Source: Candidatus Ribeiella danica (GTDB lineage: Bacteria; Chloroflexota; Chloroflexia; Chloroflexales; Roseiflexaceae). From it: DNA of 64,000 nt. This document shows positions 27,290 through 34,933 of the stretch, piece after piece. Made by a program: the position numbers and the translations under genes. The stretch's first letter is position 1; each line of letters opens with the position of its first letter. The DNA lies in NCBI GenBank assembly GCA_016717335.1, contig JADKFS010000003.1:310001-374000 (forward strand), given 5' to 3'. Below the pieces are notes generated by a model. The model saw nothing but the letters and a program-made list of their open reading frames with translations, had not been told where the DNA came from and made no database searches.

Positions 27290-27347
27290 ATGATGCGTGA
27301 TGCGTGATACGTGATGCGTACCTTCACGTTTTACGTCTCACGCATCA
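27290..27347. repeat. Imperfect long inverted repeat of TGATGCG units
   Basis: Left arm (27290-27314, units ATGATGCGTGATGCGTGATA) pairs with the right arm (about 27323-27347) with roughly four mismatches in 25. It follows rpsR and overlaps the presumed leader of the next gene, so it may act as the operon terminator, although a T run is absent. Confidence 0.6.
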
Positions 27348-27363
27348 TTCTTGTGTGGTGAAA

Positions 27364-28914
27364 ATGGCGCAGAATCCTAAGAAACCGCAGTCGCCACAGG
27401 CGCCGCTGACCCGCCGGGCTCGCAGCCGGCATCAGCGCGAGCTGCAGCGACAGCGGCTGGTGATCAGGATCACCGGGGCCGCGATCGGCCTGGCGCTGCT
27501 GGCGGTGCTGGCCGGCCTGCTCTACGATCGAGCGTGGGTCCCGAGCCGCCCTGTCGCGCAGGTCGGCAGCGTGACGCTCTCGCGCGGCGACTACTGGCGC
27601 GAGCGCCGCAACGAGATCACCCGCCGCATGGCGCAGACGGTCCAGCTGCTGAATATGTTCGGGTCGCAGTTCGGGTCGCAGTTCGAAAATCAGATCCCGC
27701 AGCTCGACAGCGAGGTGCCGACCATCCGTACCGTGCCGGTGGACGATGAGACGATCAGCGGCTGGGTCCAGCGCCAGGTGATCGTGCAGAACGCTGCCAA
27801 GGAGTACAACATCCAGGTCGGCGACGGCGAGGTGGCGCAGCAGCTGGTGGGCGATCTTGCCCGGGTGTTCCCACCGCCGACACCTGCGCCGACCAGCACG
27901 CTGACCCTTACGCCGACGGCGGGCGTGAGCAGCACCGCCACGCTGCCCAGCGCGCCGACTGCTGCCAGCACGGCTGCCCCAACCGCGGCGAGCACGGCGA
28001 CGCCCGGCGGGCCGACGGCAACGGCCGGCCCCACCGAGACGCCACGCCCGACCTCCCTGCCGACCGCTACGCCGCAGGCCGAGGCGGCGCTCCAGGAGTC
28101 CGATGCGCTGATCGGTCGTCTGTACGACGCGTATCTGCAGGAGATCCTGCGGCTCAGCCCCGACCCGGCCAATCCGCTCAAGGCGCAGCTGACGCTGGAC
28201 GACTTCAAGAGCGCGCTGCACGACCAATACCTCGAGCAGGTGGTGACGTCCAAGGTTGAGGAGCAGCTGGTGGCCGCGGCATCCTTTACCCCGACCACCG
28301 ACCCGAGCGCCATCCAGACCCGCCAGATCCTGATCTCGGTGACGGCGACGCTCTCGGACACGCAGCAGCAGCGCGATGCCGCCTTCGCGGCGCGCAAGCC
28401 GGCGGCCGATGCGATCCTCCTGCGCCTGCGCGGCGGCGCCGACTTCGCGACCGTCGCGAAGGAGACGTCGGACGACTACGCGACCAGGGAGCAGGGCGGC
28501 TCGCTGCCCGCGTTCGATAAGACCGGCAAGACGACCGATGGGAAGCAGATGGACCCGGCGATCGTCAAGGCCGCCCTGGCGCTGAAGGAGGGCCAGGTCA
28601 GCGATCTGGTGCAGACCTCGTTCGGCTGGCATATCATCAAGCTCGATACGATCACGGTCGACTCGAAGGAGACTCAGCTGCAGGCCGAGCGCACGAAGAA
28701 GTTCGACGAGTGGGCCCAGGCCAGGCGTACGGCGACCGACATCCAGCGCTTCCCCCCGGTCTCGCCGACGCCGACCGAGCCACCCACGCCGACGATCGCG
28801 TCGCTGCCGACGGTACAGCTCGTCTCGACGCCGACGCCAACCGAGCTGCCGACGAGCACCCCGCCGGTGACCGGCACCGTCACGCTGCCGGCGACCCCGA
28901 CGGCGACGCCATAG
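27364..28914 (+). CDS. Membrane-anchored parvulin-type peptidyl-prolyl isomerase
   Basis: 516 residues from the ATG at 27364 (GTG at 27358 possible). A basic cytoplasmic start is followed by one membrane helix (ITGAAIGLALLAVLAGLLY, about 35-54), then a SurA-like N-terminal region (VGSVTLSRGDYWRERRNEI), then a Thr/Pro/Ala linker of about 60 residues (TPAPTSTLTLTPTAG onward), then the parvulin domain (IQTRQILISVTATL, LRLRGGADFATVAKETSDD, GGSLPAFDKTGK, SDLVQTSFGWHIIKLD) and a second Thr/Pro tail. It should catalyse proline isomerisation and help folding of exported proteins outside the membrane. Duplicated GSQF near residue 100. Confidence 0.88.
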   Translation: MAQNPKKPQSPQAPLTRRARSRHQRELQRQRLVIRITGAAIGLALLAVLAGLLYDRAWVPSRPVAQVGSVTLSRGDYWRERRNEITRRMAQTVQLLNMFGSQFGSQFENQIPQLDSEVPTIRTVPVDDETISGWVQRQVIVQNAAKEYNIQVGDGEVAQQLVGDLARVFPPPTPAPTSTLTLTPTAGVSSTATLPSAPTAASTAAPTAASTATPGGPTATAGPTETPRPTSLPTATPQAEAALQESDALIGRLYDAYLQEILRLSPDPANPLKAQLTLDDFKSALHDQYLEQVVTSKVEEQLVAAASFTPTTDPSAIQTRQILISVTATLSDTQQQRDAAFAARKPAADAILLRLRGGADFATVAKETSDDYATREQGGSLPAFDKTGKTTDGKQMDPAIVKAALALKEGQVSDLVQTSFGWHIIKLDTITVDSKETQLQAERTKKFDEWAQARRTATDIQRFPPVSPTPTEPPTPTIASLPTVQLVSTPTPTELPTSTPPVTGTVTLPATPTATP

Positions 28915-28923
28915 GAGACCCGG

Positions 28924-28983
28924 GCGCTGATCGCTGCGCTGTGAGCTGAGGCCGAGGCCGGCTCACAGCGCAGCGATCAGCGC
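28924..28983 (+). terminator. Long hairpin between two plus-strand genes
   Basis: Perfect 23-base arms, 28924-28946 and 28961-28983, around a 14-base loop that itself repeats GAGGCC. It starts ten bases after the isomerase stop and ends 12 bases before the next ATG. There is no T run, so it may be a palindromic repeat as well as a transcription stop. Confidence 0.65.
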
Positions 28984-28995
28984 TCACACCGTACG

Positions 28996-29907
28996 ATGAG
29001 ACGCTGGAGACCAAAACCATCGATCAGGGTGTGGGCCGCCGTGCTGGTGCTCTTGGCGGTTCTCGTTGGGGTGGGAGTGGTTGGCGTGGGGCTGGGGCAG
29101 ATCTTGCGCGGCCCGCCCGAGAGCTGGCCGGTCGATCTGACGGTGTATGCGCGAACGCTGGTGCTGCTGGGCCTGCTGCTGCTCGGCGGCGCGCTGGCCT
29201 ACCGCGTCGGCAGCGCGCTGACGCTGGGCTACGAGCTGGATCGCAACGGCCTCTACATCACCTGGCTGGGCAACCGGGCGGTCGTGCCGCTCGAACAGAT
29301 TCAGCGCGTGGATGTCGGTGCGCACGCCTCGCTGCCGTTCGCGCTGTTCCGCGGGCTGGCCTACTACTATGGCCAGGGCCAAACCACCGATGGCCGTCGG
29401 CTGCACCTGTTCGCCACGCAGCCGCTGGCGCAGTGCCTAGTCGTCTTGACGCCCGAAGATGCCTATGCGATCTCGCCGGCCGACCACGAAAGTTTCGTGC
29501 AGGATCTCGAGCAGCGCCGCAACCTCGGCGCGACCAAGCCGCTGGCATCCGCGTTCGATCCGAGCCGCCTGTTTCTCTACGCCTTCTGGAATGATACGAC
29601 CGTGCGCGTGATGCTGCTAGCCGCGCTGGCTGTGAATCTGCTGGTGTTCGGCATTCTAGCGACGCGCTACCCGGCGCTTGCGCCGATGGTGCAGATGCGC
29701 TTCGACGCGGCCGGCCAGGCCGCCGATCTGCGCCCGCGCCACCAGGTGCTGTTCCTGCCGCTGGCCGCGTTCGGCCTGAGTCTGCTGAACATGGCGCTGG
29801 GGCTGCTGGTCTACCGCCGCCAGCAGATCGGCGCGCGGCTGCTGCAGGGCGCCTCGGTGGTCGTGCAGCTGCTGTTCGGAATCGCCGCGATCACGATCAT
29901 TCGCTAG
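28996..29907 (+). CDS. Membrane protein with a PH-like domain
   Basis: 303 residues. Two hydrophobic segments near the start (VWAAVLVLLAVLVGVGVVG and LVLLGLLLLGGALAYRVGS), then a globular part (LTLGYELDRNGLYITWLGNR, VVPLEQIQRVDVG) that looks like a bacterial PH domain of the YdbS/PH_6 kind, then two further segments (LLAALAVNLLVFGILA and LLQGASVVVQLLFGIAAI). No enzyme motif. No clear Shine-Dalgarno is seen, because the hairpin ends just before the ATG. Function unknown. Confidence 0.75.
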   Translation: MRRWRPKPSIRVWAAVLVLLAVLVGVGVVGVGLGQILRGPPESWPVDLTVYARTLVLLGLLLLGGALAYRVGSALTLGYELDRNGLYITWLGNRAVVPLEQIQRVDVGAHASLPFALFRGLAYYYGQGQTTDGRRLHLFATQPLAQCLVVLTPEDAYAISPADHESFVQDLEQRRNLGATKPLASAFDPSRLFLYAFWNDTTVRVMLLAALAVNLLVFGILATRYPALAPMVQMRFDAAGQAADLRPRHQVLFLPLAAFGLSLLNMALGLLVYRRQQIGARLLQGASVVVQLLFGIAAITIIR

Positions 29908-29945
29908 CGCTGGCGCGCAGCTCTTTTCGGGCCCTCACCGCCTGC

Positions 29946-30058
29946 CCCCACTCCCGTCGCGACAGGAGTGGGGATTCTTGGCTGGGGGCCGGGGTTTCGG
30001 CAGCGCCGAAACCCCGGCCCCCAGCCAAATTTTATCCTCGCCCCTGGAAGGGGCGAGG
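29946..30058. repeat. Three consecutive palindromes before pgk
   Basis: A short C-rich hairpin (about 29946-29973), a perfect 24-base palindrome with an AGC loop (arms 29978-30001 and 30005-30028, arm containing GGGGGCCGGGGTTTCGG), then a 10-base stem with a GGA loop (30036-30045 and 30049-30058). The layout (C-rich hairpin, long unique palindrome, C-rich hairpin) is shared with 34186-34265, 48879-48959 and 50804-50999. Confidence 0.88.
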
Positions 30059-30142
30059 GTGGGGTGGATCCTGCGCACGACCGTCTCATAGCGGATCGTG
30101 CACCTGGGTGAACGAACGACAATAATTCAACCGAAGTTCGTG

Positions 30143-30151
30143 TGATACAAT
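30143..30151 (+). promoter_or_regulatory. Extended -10 promoter of pgk
   Basis: TGATACAAT gives the TGN extension and a five-of-six -10 hexamer, 54 bases before the pgk ATG. A good -35 is not visible. Confidence 0.55.
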
Positions 30152-30204
30152 AGGCGCGGCTCGTGCGCGAGATGCGCGATGTGCAGGTCCTGAAGGAGGA
30201 GCCT

Positions 30205-31386
30205 ATGGCAAAGCAGACGATACGTGATGTGGACTGGAACGGCAAGCGGGCGCTGGTGCGCGTTGACTTCAACGTTCCACTCGACAACGGGCGGATTACC
30301 GACGATACCCGCGTGCGCGCGGCGCTGCCGACCATCCAGTACTTGCTCGACCGTGGCGCGGCGGTGGTGCTGATGTCGCACCTCGGCCGCCCGAAGAAGA
30401 AGGTCGTCGAGGGGCTGCGGCTGGCCCCGGTGGCGGCACACCTGGCCGAGCTGCTCGGCCGGCCGGTCAAGGCGGTTGCGGTAACGGTTGGCCCCGAGGC
30501 CGAGGCGGCCGCCCAGGCGCTCGCGCCGGGTGAGGTGCTGATGCTGGAGAACACCCGCTTCGACGCCCGCGAGGAGGCCAACGACGAGGCTATGTCGCGC
30601 GAGCTGGCGCGCCTCGGCGATGTCTACGTCAACGACGCGTTCGGCGCGGCCCACCGCGCCCACGCTTCGACCGAGGGGGTCGCGCACTTCTTGCCGGCCG
30701 TCAGCGGCCTGCTGCTCGAGAAGGAGATCGCCGAGCTCGGCAGCCTGCTCGAGAACCCCGCGCGGCCGTTTGTCGCGATCATGGGCGGCGCGAAGATCAG
30801 CGATAAGGTCAGCGTGATCACCAACCTGCTGCGGCTGGTCGACTCGCTGCTGATCGGCGGCGGGATGGCGAACACCTTCCTGCTGGCGATGGGCAAGAAG
30901 ATCGGCGACTCGCTGTCCGAGCCAACCGCCGTTGAGGAGGTCAACAAGATCCTGTTCTTCGCGCAGGGCCGCGAGACCGAGATCCTGCTGCCGACTGACG
31001 TGGTGATCGCCGACGCGATGGACGCCAACGCCAACCGCAAGGTGGTCTCGATCGACGATGTGCCGGATGGCTGGCGCATTCTGGACATCGGGCCGGCGAC
31101 TGCCGAGGCGTTTGCCAAGAAGATCAAGGCGGCCAAGACGGTGGTCTGGAATGGGCCGATGGGCTACTTCGAGGCGGCGCCGTTCGCCGAGGGCACTCGC
31201 GCCGTCGCGCAGGCGATGGGCGACAGTACGGCGCGCACGGTGATCGGCGGCGGCGACTCGGTCGCGGCGGTCGAGCAGATGGGGCTGGCCGACAAGATCG
31301 GCCATATCTCGACCGGCGGCGGCGCGTCGCTGGAGCTGCTCGAGGGCCGGGTGCTGCCGGGGGTCGCGGCGCTGAACGATAAGTAG
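30205..31386 (+). CDS. pgk: Phosphoglycerate kinase
   Basis: 393 residues, ATG after AAGGAGGAGCCT. Landmarks are RVDFNVPLDNGRITDDTRV (3-phosphoglycerate site), LMSHLGRPKKK, MLENTRFDAREEANDE, NDAFGAAHRAHASTEGV, the hinge GGAKISDKVSVI, then the nucleotide domain NGPMGYFE and the end GGGDSVAAV, ISTGGGASLELLEG. It catalyses the reversible ATP-forming step of glycolysis and the Calvin cycle in the cytoplasm. Length is normal. It has its own promoter-like box and a terminator hairpin shared with the convergent gene. Confidence 0.98.
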   Translation: MAKQTIRDVDWNGKRALVRVDFNVPLDNGRITDDTRVRAALPTIQYLLDRGAAVVLMSHLGRPKKKVVEGLRLAPVAAHLAELLGRPVKAVAVTVGPEAEAAAQALAPGEVLMLENTRFDAREEANDEAMSRELARLGDVYVNDAFGAAHRAHASTEGVAHFLPAVSGLLLEKEIAELGSLLENPARPFVAIMGGAKISDKVSVITNLLRLVDSLLIGGGMANTFLLAMGKKIGDSLSEPTAVEEVNKILFFAQGRETEILLPTDVVIADAMDANANRKVVSIDDVPDGWRILDIGPATAEAFAKKIKAAKTVVWNGPMGYFEAAPFAEGTRAVAQAMGDSTARTVIGGGDSVAAVEQMGLADKIGHISTGGGASLELLEGRVLPGVAALNDK

Positions 31387-31397
31387 AGGAATGAGGG

Positions 31398-31446
31398 GTG
31401 AAGGATGAAGGATGAAGCGAATCTCGCCTCATCCTTCATTCTTCAT
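31398..31446. terminator. Hairpin between convergent pgk and the small gene at 31451
   Basis: Arms of about 22 bases made of GAAGGAT units (31399-31420 with 31424-31445) around an ATC loop, one mismatch and G-T pairs. Serves both strands. It is built from a tandem repeat and its mirrored copy. Confidence 0.7.
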
Positions 31447-31450
31447 CTTT

Positions 31451-31702
31451 TTAGATCCCTTCGGTCTCCAGCCAGGCGGCGACCGACGCGTCGTCCGCGC
31501 CGGCGTTGCCGCCGGGGATATAGCGATAGCGGTCGCCATACCCTTCCATCACCTGCTGGCGCAGCGCTTCGGCGGCTGCGCTGGAATCGGTGTCGTCGAC
31601 CTGCACGACATCGCCGGTCTCAAGATCGAGGTAAAAGCTGAGCGCCGGGTTGGTCTGTGCGAGCGCGGCACGGATCTGTGCGCGGTTATACGTTGCTGCC
31701 AC
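31451..31702 (-). CDS. Small acidic protein, UPF0158-like
   Basis: 83 residues, start ATG. TNPALSFYLDLETGDVVQVDD recalls the short strand pair of UPF0158 proteins, followed by AAAEALRQQVMEGYGDRYRYIPGG and ASVAAWLETEGI. Acidic, no membrane part, no Cys. The likeness covers about 20 residues only, so the family is uncertain and function unknown. Its only neighbours are a convergent pgk and a repeat-rich gap. Confidence 0.6.
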   Translation of the reverse strand: MAATYNRAQIRAALAQTNPALSFYLDLETGDVVQVDDTDSSAAAEALRQQVMEGYGDRYRYIPGGNAGADDASVAAWLETEGI

Positions 31703-32119
31703 TCTCTCGATCTCCCTGGACAGGAATCTGTCCGTGTCTATGTAGAGCCTCTGCGTGCTGCCCGATAGCCGCCACTTGACGTATCAATCCTACGTGCAAC
31801 ACCCGGGTGCGCTCCGGACGCAGGACGAAGGACGAGCGACCAGCTTGGGGCGTTCGTCCTGCGCCTTGTGTCGTTTGTGCTATCGCGGCGTGTGCAGATC
31901 GAAACGGTATAATGCTTTCTGGGCAAGTCGGGTCGTATGGTACACGATGTGCTGTGCTTGTGCAAGTCATTGTAGTAGCGGGCCACTGCAGTGGTTTTGC
32001 CGGGAAAGTTTGGAGAAGCGAAGCCTCTCCAAACCTCCCCACACCCAGTGGAATCATTGTGGTAAGCTGGCCGCTGAAACCTCGCTAGCACTACTGCGTA
32101 CATAGGGTAGGATACGTGT
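31703..32119. other. Intergenic region with one palindrome and TATAAT
   Basis: 417 bases. Contains a GACGAAGGACGA tandem piece (about 31818-31835), a TATAAT hexamer at 31908-31913 without a matching -35, and a near-perfect palindrome 32008-32034 (12-base arms, one mismatch, GAA loop) followed by CCTCCCC. Just before the sigma gene lies GGGTAGGATACGTGT (32104-32118), which shares GGTAGGATACG with the promoter at 20211. No coding region seen. Confidence 0.5.
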
Positions 32120-32701
32120 ATGGATCAGCACGCCGAGGAGCTCGGCTGGATCGAACAGGCGCTCCAGGGCGATCGCTCCGCTTTCGCGCAGCTGATGCAC
32201 CGGTATACCGGGGCGGTCTACAACCTGGCCTATCGCATGCTCGGCAGCGCCGAGGATGCCGAGGATGCCAGCCAGGAGATCTTCCTGCGCGCCTACACCC
32301 GCCTGACGAGCTTCGATCGCGATCGCCGATTCTCGACCTGGCTGCTGTCTATTGGCTCGAACTACTGCATCGATCGGCTGCGGCGGAGGCGCTTCGCCTG
32401 GCTGACGCTTGACGATGCCGCGTTTGCGCTGCCGAGCGATGAGCCCGGCCCCGAGCGCAGCGCGCTCAACCACGAGCGGCAGGCGATCGTGCAGCGGGCG
32501 CTGCAGAAACTGCCCGAGCACTACCGCACCGTGACGGTGCTGCGCTACTGGAACGATCTATCGTACGAGGAGATATCCAGAGCGACGGGGCTGCCCGAGA
32601 GCACGATCAAGACGCGGCTGCACCGTGCGCGCCACATGCTGGCCGAGGCGCTTGGCCCGGAGGAAAAGATGTTATGGGACGCCGAGACGACGATTTCATA
32701 G
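32120..32701 (+). CDS. ECF-type RNA polymerase sigma factor
   Basis: 193 residues. Region 2: RSAFAQLMHRYTGAVYNLAY, AEDAEDASQEIFLRAY, FSTWLLSIGSNYCIDRLRRR. Region 4: LQKLPEHYRTVTVLRYWN, LSYEEISRATGLPESTIKTRLH, RARHMLAEAL. It lacks regions 1 and 3, so it is an ECF sigma that directs RNA polymerase to a special promoter set. It overlaps the next gene, a likely anti-sigma, by 28 bases. GGGTAGGATACG directly upstream could be its own -10 region (autoregulation, inferred). Confidence 0.93.
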   Translation: MDQHAEELGWIEQALQGDRSAFAQLMHRYTGAVYNLAYRMLGSAEDAEDASQEIFLRAYTRLTSFDRDRRFSTWLLSIGSNYCIDRLRRRRFAWLTLDDAAFALPSDEPGPERSALNHERQAIVQRALQKLPEHYRTVTVLRYWNDLSYEEISRATGLPESTIKTRLHRARHMLAEALGPEEKMLWDAETTIS

Positions 32702-33153
32702 ATGAGCGGACCGATGCGGCGCTACGCCGGGTGCTGGCGCGCCTGGGCGAGCCGAGCGAGCTTGAGCCGCCGCCCGACCTGGTCGCGCGCACGGCCCGCC
32801 GGCTGCCCAGCGCTGCGCCGGCCCTGGCCGCACGCTCGACTGCCCGCGCCGCCGCGCTCAGGCTGGCGCTGCGCGTGGCCGTCTTCGGGGCGCTGGCGCT
32901 GGTGGCGCTGCTTGGCCTCTGGGGCGCCCTCGGCGGAGGCGCCCGGCTGGCGATGCTGCTTGGCGATGGCGCGGTTGGCCCGAGCCGGGCGCTGCTCACG
33001 CTCGACCTGCTGGCGAAGCCGCTGCTGGGGGTGTTCGTCGCCGCTGGCGGCCCGCTGCTGCTCGGCGGCGCGCTGACGATCGCCGGTGCTGCGGGCATGT
33101 GGTGGTGGCTGCTGCGGCGCACGCCGGTGGAATACGTGGAGAATGCGCTATGA
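32674..33153 (+). CDS. Putative membrane anti-sigma partner
   Basis: 159 residues. A charged N-terminal part (GRRDDDFIDERTDAALRRVL, PPPDLVARTARRLP) is followed by two hydrophobic segments (VAVFGALALVALLGLWGAL and LLGGALTIAGAAGMWWWLL). The usual zinc anti-sigma motif HxxxCxxC is absent, so the assignment rests only on position: it overlaps the sigma gene by 28 bases and the next gene by 4 (ATGA). Expected to hold the sigma factor at the membrane until a signal; could instead be an unrelated membrane protein. Confidence 0.6.
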   Translation: MGRRDDDFIDERTDAALRRVLARLGEPSELEPPPDLVARTARRLPSAAPALAARSTARAAALRLALRVAVFGALALVALLGLWGALGGGARLAMLLGDGAVGPSRALLTLDLLAKPLLGVFVAAGGPLLLGGALTIAGAAGMWWWLLRRTPVEYVENAL

Positions 33154-34058
33154 GGCGAGCGCTGATCTTGATTGCGGCGCTGACGCTGCTCGTGCTGCCG
33201 CGCATAGTCCTGGCACAGGGCCAGGAGCATGCGCTGATCGTCGCGGCGGGCGAGCGAGTTGCGGGCGACGTGGCCACGGTGACGCGCGATATCCGGGTCG
33301 ACGGCCAGGTCGACGGCGACGTGACGAGCTGGAGCGGTGCGATTCGCGTGGCCGGATCGGTCCGTGGCGACGTGGTTAGCTACAGCGGGCCGATCGTTGT
33401 CACGGCGAGCGGCCGCGTCGGCGGCCATGTCCTGGCCTCGGGGGGCGCGCTACGGCTGGAGCCTGGCGCGGTCATCGCCGGACAGGTCATTCGTAGCGAG
33501 GGCGGCGGCGCGCTGGCAAGCCTGCTCGACCTGTTCTCGCCATCTGCGGGCGTGAGCGCGGTCGGCCCGCTAGGCCGGACGCTGTTCGGGGCCGGCGTGG
33601 GCGTGCTGCTGCTGGCGTTCTGCCTGCTGCTGATCGCGCTGTGGCCGCGCCGCATTCAGATCGCCAGCACGGCGCTGTGGTCCCTGCCAGCGCGCGCCCT
33701 GGCGCTGGGCCTGCTCACGACGCTGGTGGCGGGGCTGGCGCTGCTGCCGCTGTCCGCGCTCCTGGTGGCTTCGGTGGTCGGGCTACCGCTGCTGCTGGCG
33801 CTGCTGGCGCTGGCGCTGGCCCCGTACATCTATGGGCTGGCCGTGCTCGCGCATGCCGCCGCTACGCGGCCTGGACGCTCGCCGGCTCTGGGCGGCACGA
33901 CGATCGGCGCGGCGCTGCTGCTGGTGCTGCTGATCGTGGCCGTGATGGCCTGGACACCGCTGTGGGGGCTGGCGCTGTTCTATGCGCTCGCGAGCCCCGG
34001 CCTCGGGGCGGTGATCCTCAGCCGCGGAGGCCTGCGGCTGCCGCTGGCGGCGCAGTAG
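33150..34058 (+). CDS. Exported polymer-forming (bactofilin-like) membrane protein
   Basis: 302 residues. Signal-like start RRALILIAALTLLVLPRIVLA. Residues about 28-110 form a beta-repeat (AGERVAGDVATVTRDIRVDG, VDGDVTSWSGAIRVAG, SVRGDVVSYSGPIVV, RVGGHVLASGGALRLE), a right-handed helix like bactofilins. Four to five hydrophobic segments follow (LLLAFCLLLIALWPRR onward). Third gene of the ECF operon, so probably its envelope target or sensor. Its role is unknown; bactofilin likeness is limited to the repeat pattern. Confidence 0.75.
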   Translation: MRRALILIAALTLLVLPRIVLAQGQEHALIVAAGERVAGDVATVTRDIRVDGQVDGDVTSWSGAIRVAGSVRGDVVSYSGPIVVTASGRVGGHVLASGGALRLEPGAVIAGQVIRSEGGGALASLLDLFSPSAGVSAVGPLGRTLFGAGVGVLLLAFCLLLIALWPRRIQIASTALWSLPARALALGLLTTLVAGLALLPLSALLVASVVGLPLLLALLALALAPYIYGLAVLAHAAATRPGRSPALGGTTIGAALLLVLLIVAVMAWTPLWGLALFYALASPGLGAVILSRGGLRLPLAAQ

Positions 34059-34185
34059 GCGTTCGAACGTTCAAAGGCCTTTGGCCGCGTTCTTTGTCCT
34101 CACCCCTTCCTTCCTATCCCTCAGCTTACAGGGTAAGGTACGCTGCGCTTTGCTGCATTGCGATGCTGCCCCCTCACCCCCTTGC

Positions 34186-34265
34186 CCCCGCTCCCCGCCC
34201 GGGGAGCGGGGAATGGTGTTGGCAGTGGTGTGCGGCGCGCAACGCGCGCCGCACACCACTGCCAA
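34186..34265. repeat. C-rich hairpin plus 22-base perfect palindrome
   Basis: The hairpin CCCCGCTCCCC/GGGGAGCGGGG (34186-34211) is followed by a perfect palindrome, arms 34219-34240 and 34244-34265, loop AAC, arm containing GCAGTGGTGTGCGGCG. It lies between convergent genes (stops at 34058 and 34317), where it could terminate both. Same layout as the elements at 29946, 48879 and 50804. Confidence 0.88.
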
Positions 34266-34316
34266 TTGTTAACCCCCTCCTCGCGAACGGGGAGGCAGCA
34301 TCTGGCGAGCGAGCCG

Positions 34317-34748
34317 CTAGGCCGAGATGTAGCTCTCGAGCTGCTCGATCAGGAATTCCTTCTCCGTGATGATGTGCTTGACGACGTCGCCGATCGAGAG
34401 CACGCCGACGAGCTCGCCGGCTGTATCGAACACCGGCAGGTGGCGCACACGGTGTTCGGTCATGAGCGCCATGCACTCCTCCATCGTCTGCTCAGGACGC
34501 ACGGCGATGACGTTGCTCGTCATGATCTCGCGCACCGGCGTGGTCCGCGACGAGCGATCCTTCAGCGCGATCGAGCGGGCGTAGTCGCGCTCCGAGATGA
34601 TTCCGGCCAGCCGGCCGCGCTCCAGAACCATCAGCGCCCCTACGTTTTGCTCGGCCATCAGCTGGAGCGCCTCGAACACCATTGTCTCGGGCGTGACCGA
34701 CCAGACTACATTGCCCTTGGTCTCCAGAAGTCGTTGGACTGTTGCCAT
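34317..34748 (-). CDS. CBS-domain-pair protein
   Basis: 143 residues made only of two CBS motifs: VFEALQLMAEQNVGALMVLE, LAGIISERDYARSIA, then MTSNVIAVRPEQTMEECMAL and RVRHLPVFDTAGELVGVLS, IGDVVKHIITEKEF. Such stand-alone pairs bind adenosine nucleotides (AMP, ATP, SAM or NADH) in the cleft between motifs and regulate partner enzymes. It is downstream of the 2-oxoglutarate dehydrogenase genes but separated by a 185-base repeat array, so a link is only possible. Confidence 0.9.
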   Translation of the reverse strand: MATVQRLLETKGNVVWSVTPETMVFEALQLMAEQNVGALMVLERGRLAGIISERDYARSIALKDRSSRTTPVREIMTSNVIAVRPEQTMEECMALMTEHRVRHLPVFDTAGELVGVLSIGDVVKHIITEKEFLIEQLESYISA

Positions 34749-34779
34749 AGCGGTGCCTCCTTGCTAAGCGCCACCTTTA

Positions 34780-34924
34780 GCGTTGGAACGCCTCAACGCC
34801 TCAACGTTTGAACGTCCCAGCGCACGAACGCGACGGTATTCTAGCGTTCGAACGTGCCACCGCCCCAACCTGCCAACACTCCAACGTGCCACGTACCAAC
34901 ATTCGAACGTGCCAACGTGCAATC
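34780..34924. repeat. Irregular array of GTTGGAACG/CCAACGTTCGAACG units
   Basis: About 145 bases of loosely repeated AACGTT-centred units (TTGGAACGCC, TCAACGTTTGAACG, GTTCGAACGTGCC, CATTCGAACGTGCC). The same unit type occurs inside the exporter ATPase (9021-9058), inside a glycosyltransferase (10826-10843), at 34059-34070, 46498-46530 and 62731-62772. It fills the gap between the CBS gene start and the sucB stop. Confidence 0.8.
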
Positions 34925-34933
34925 GCGCCGATA

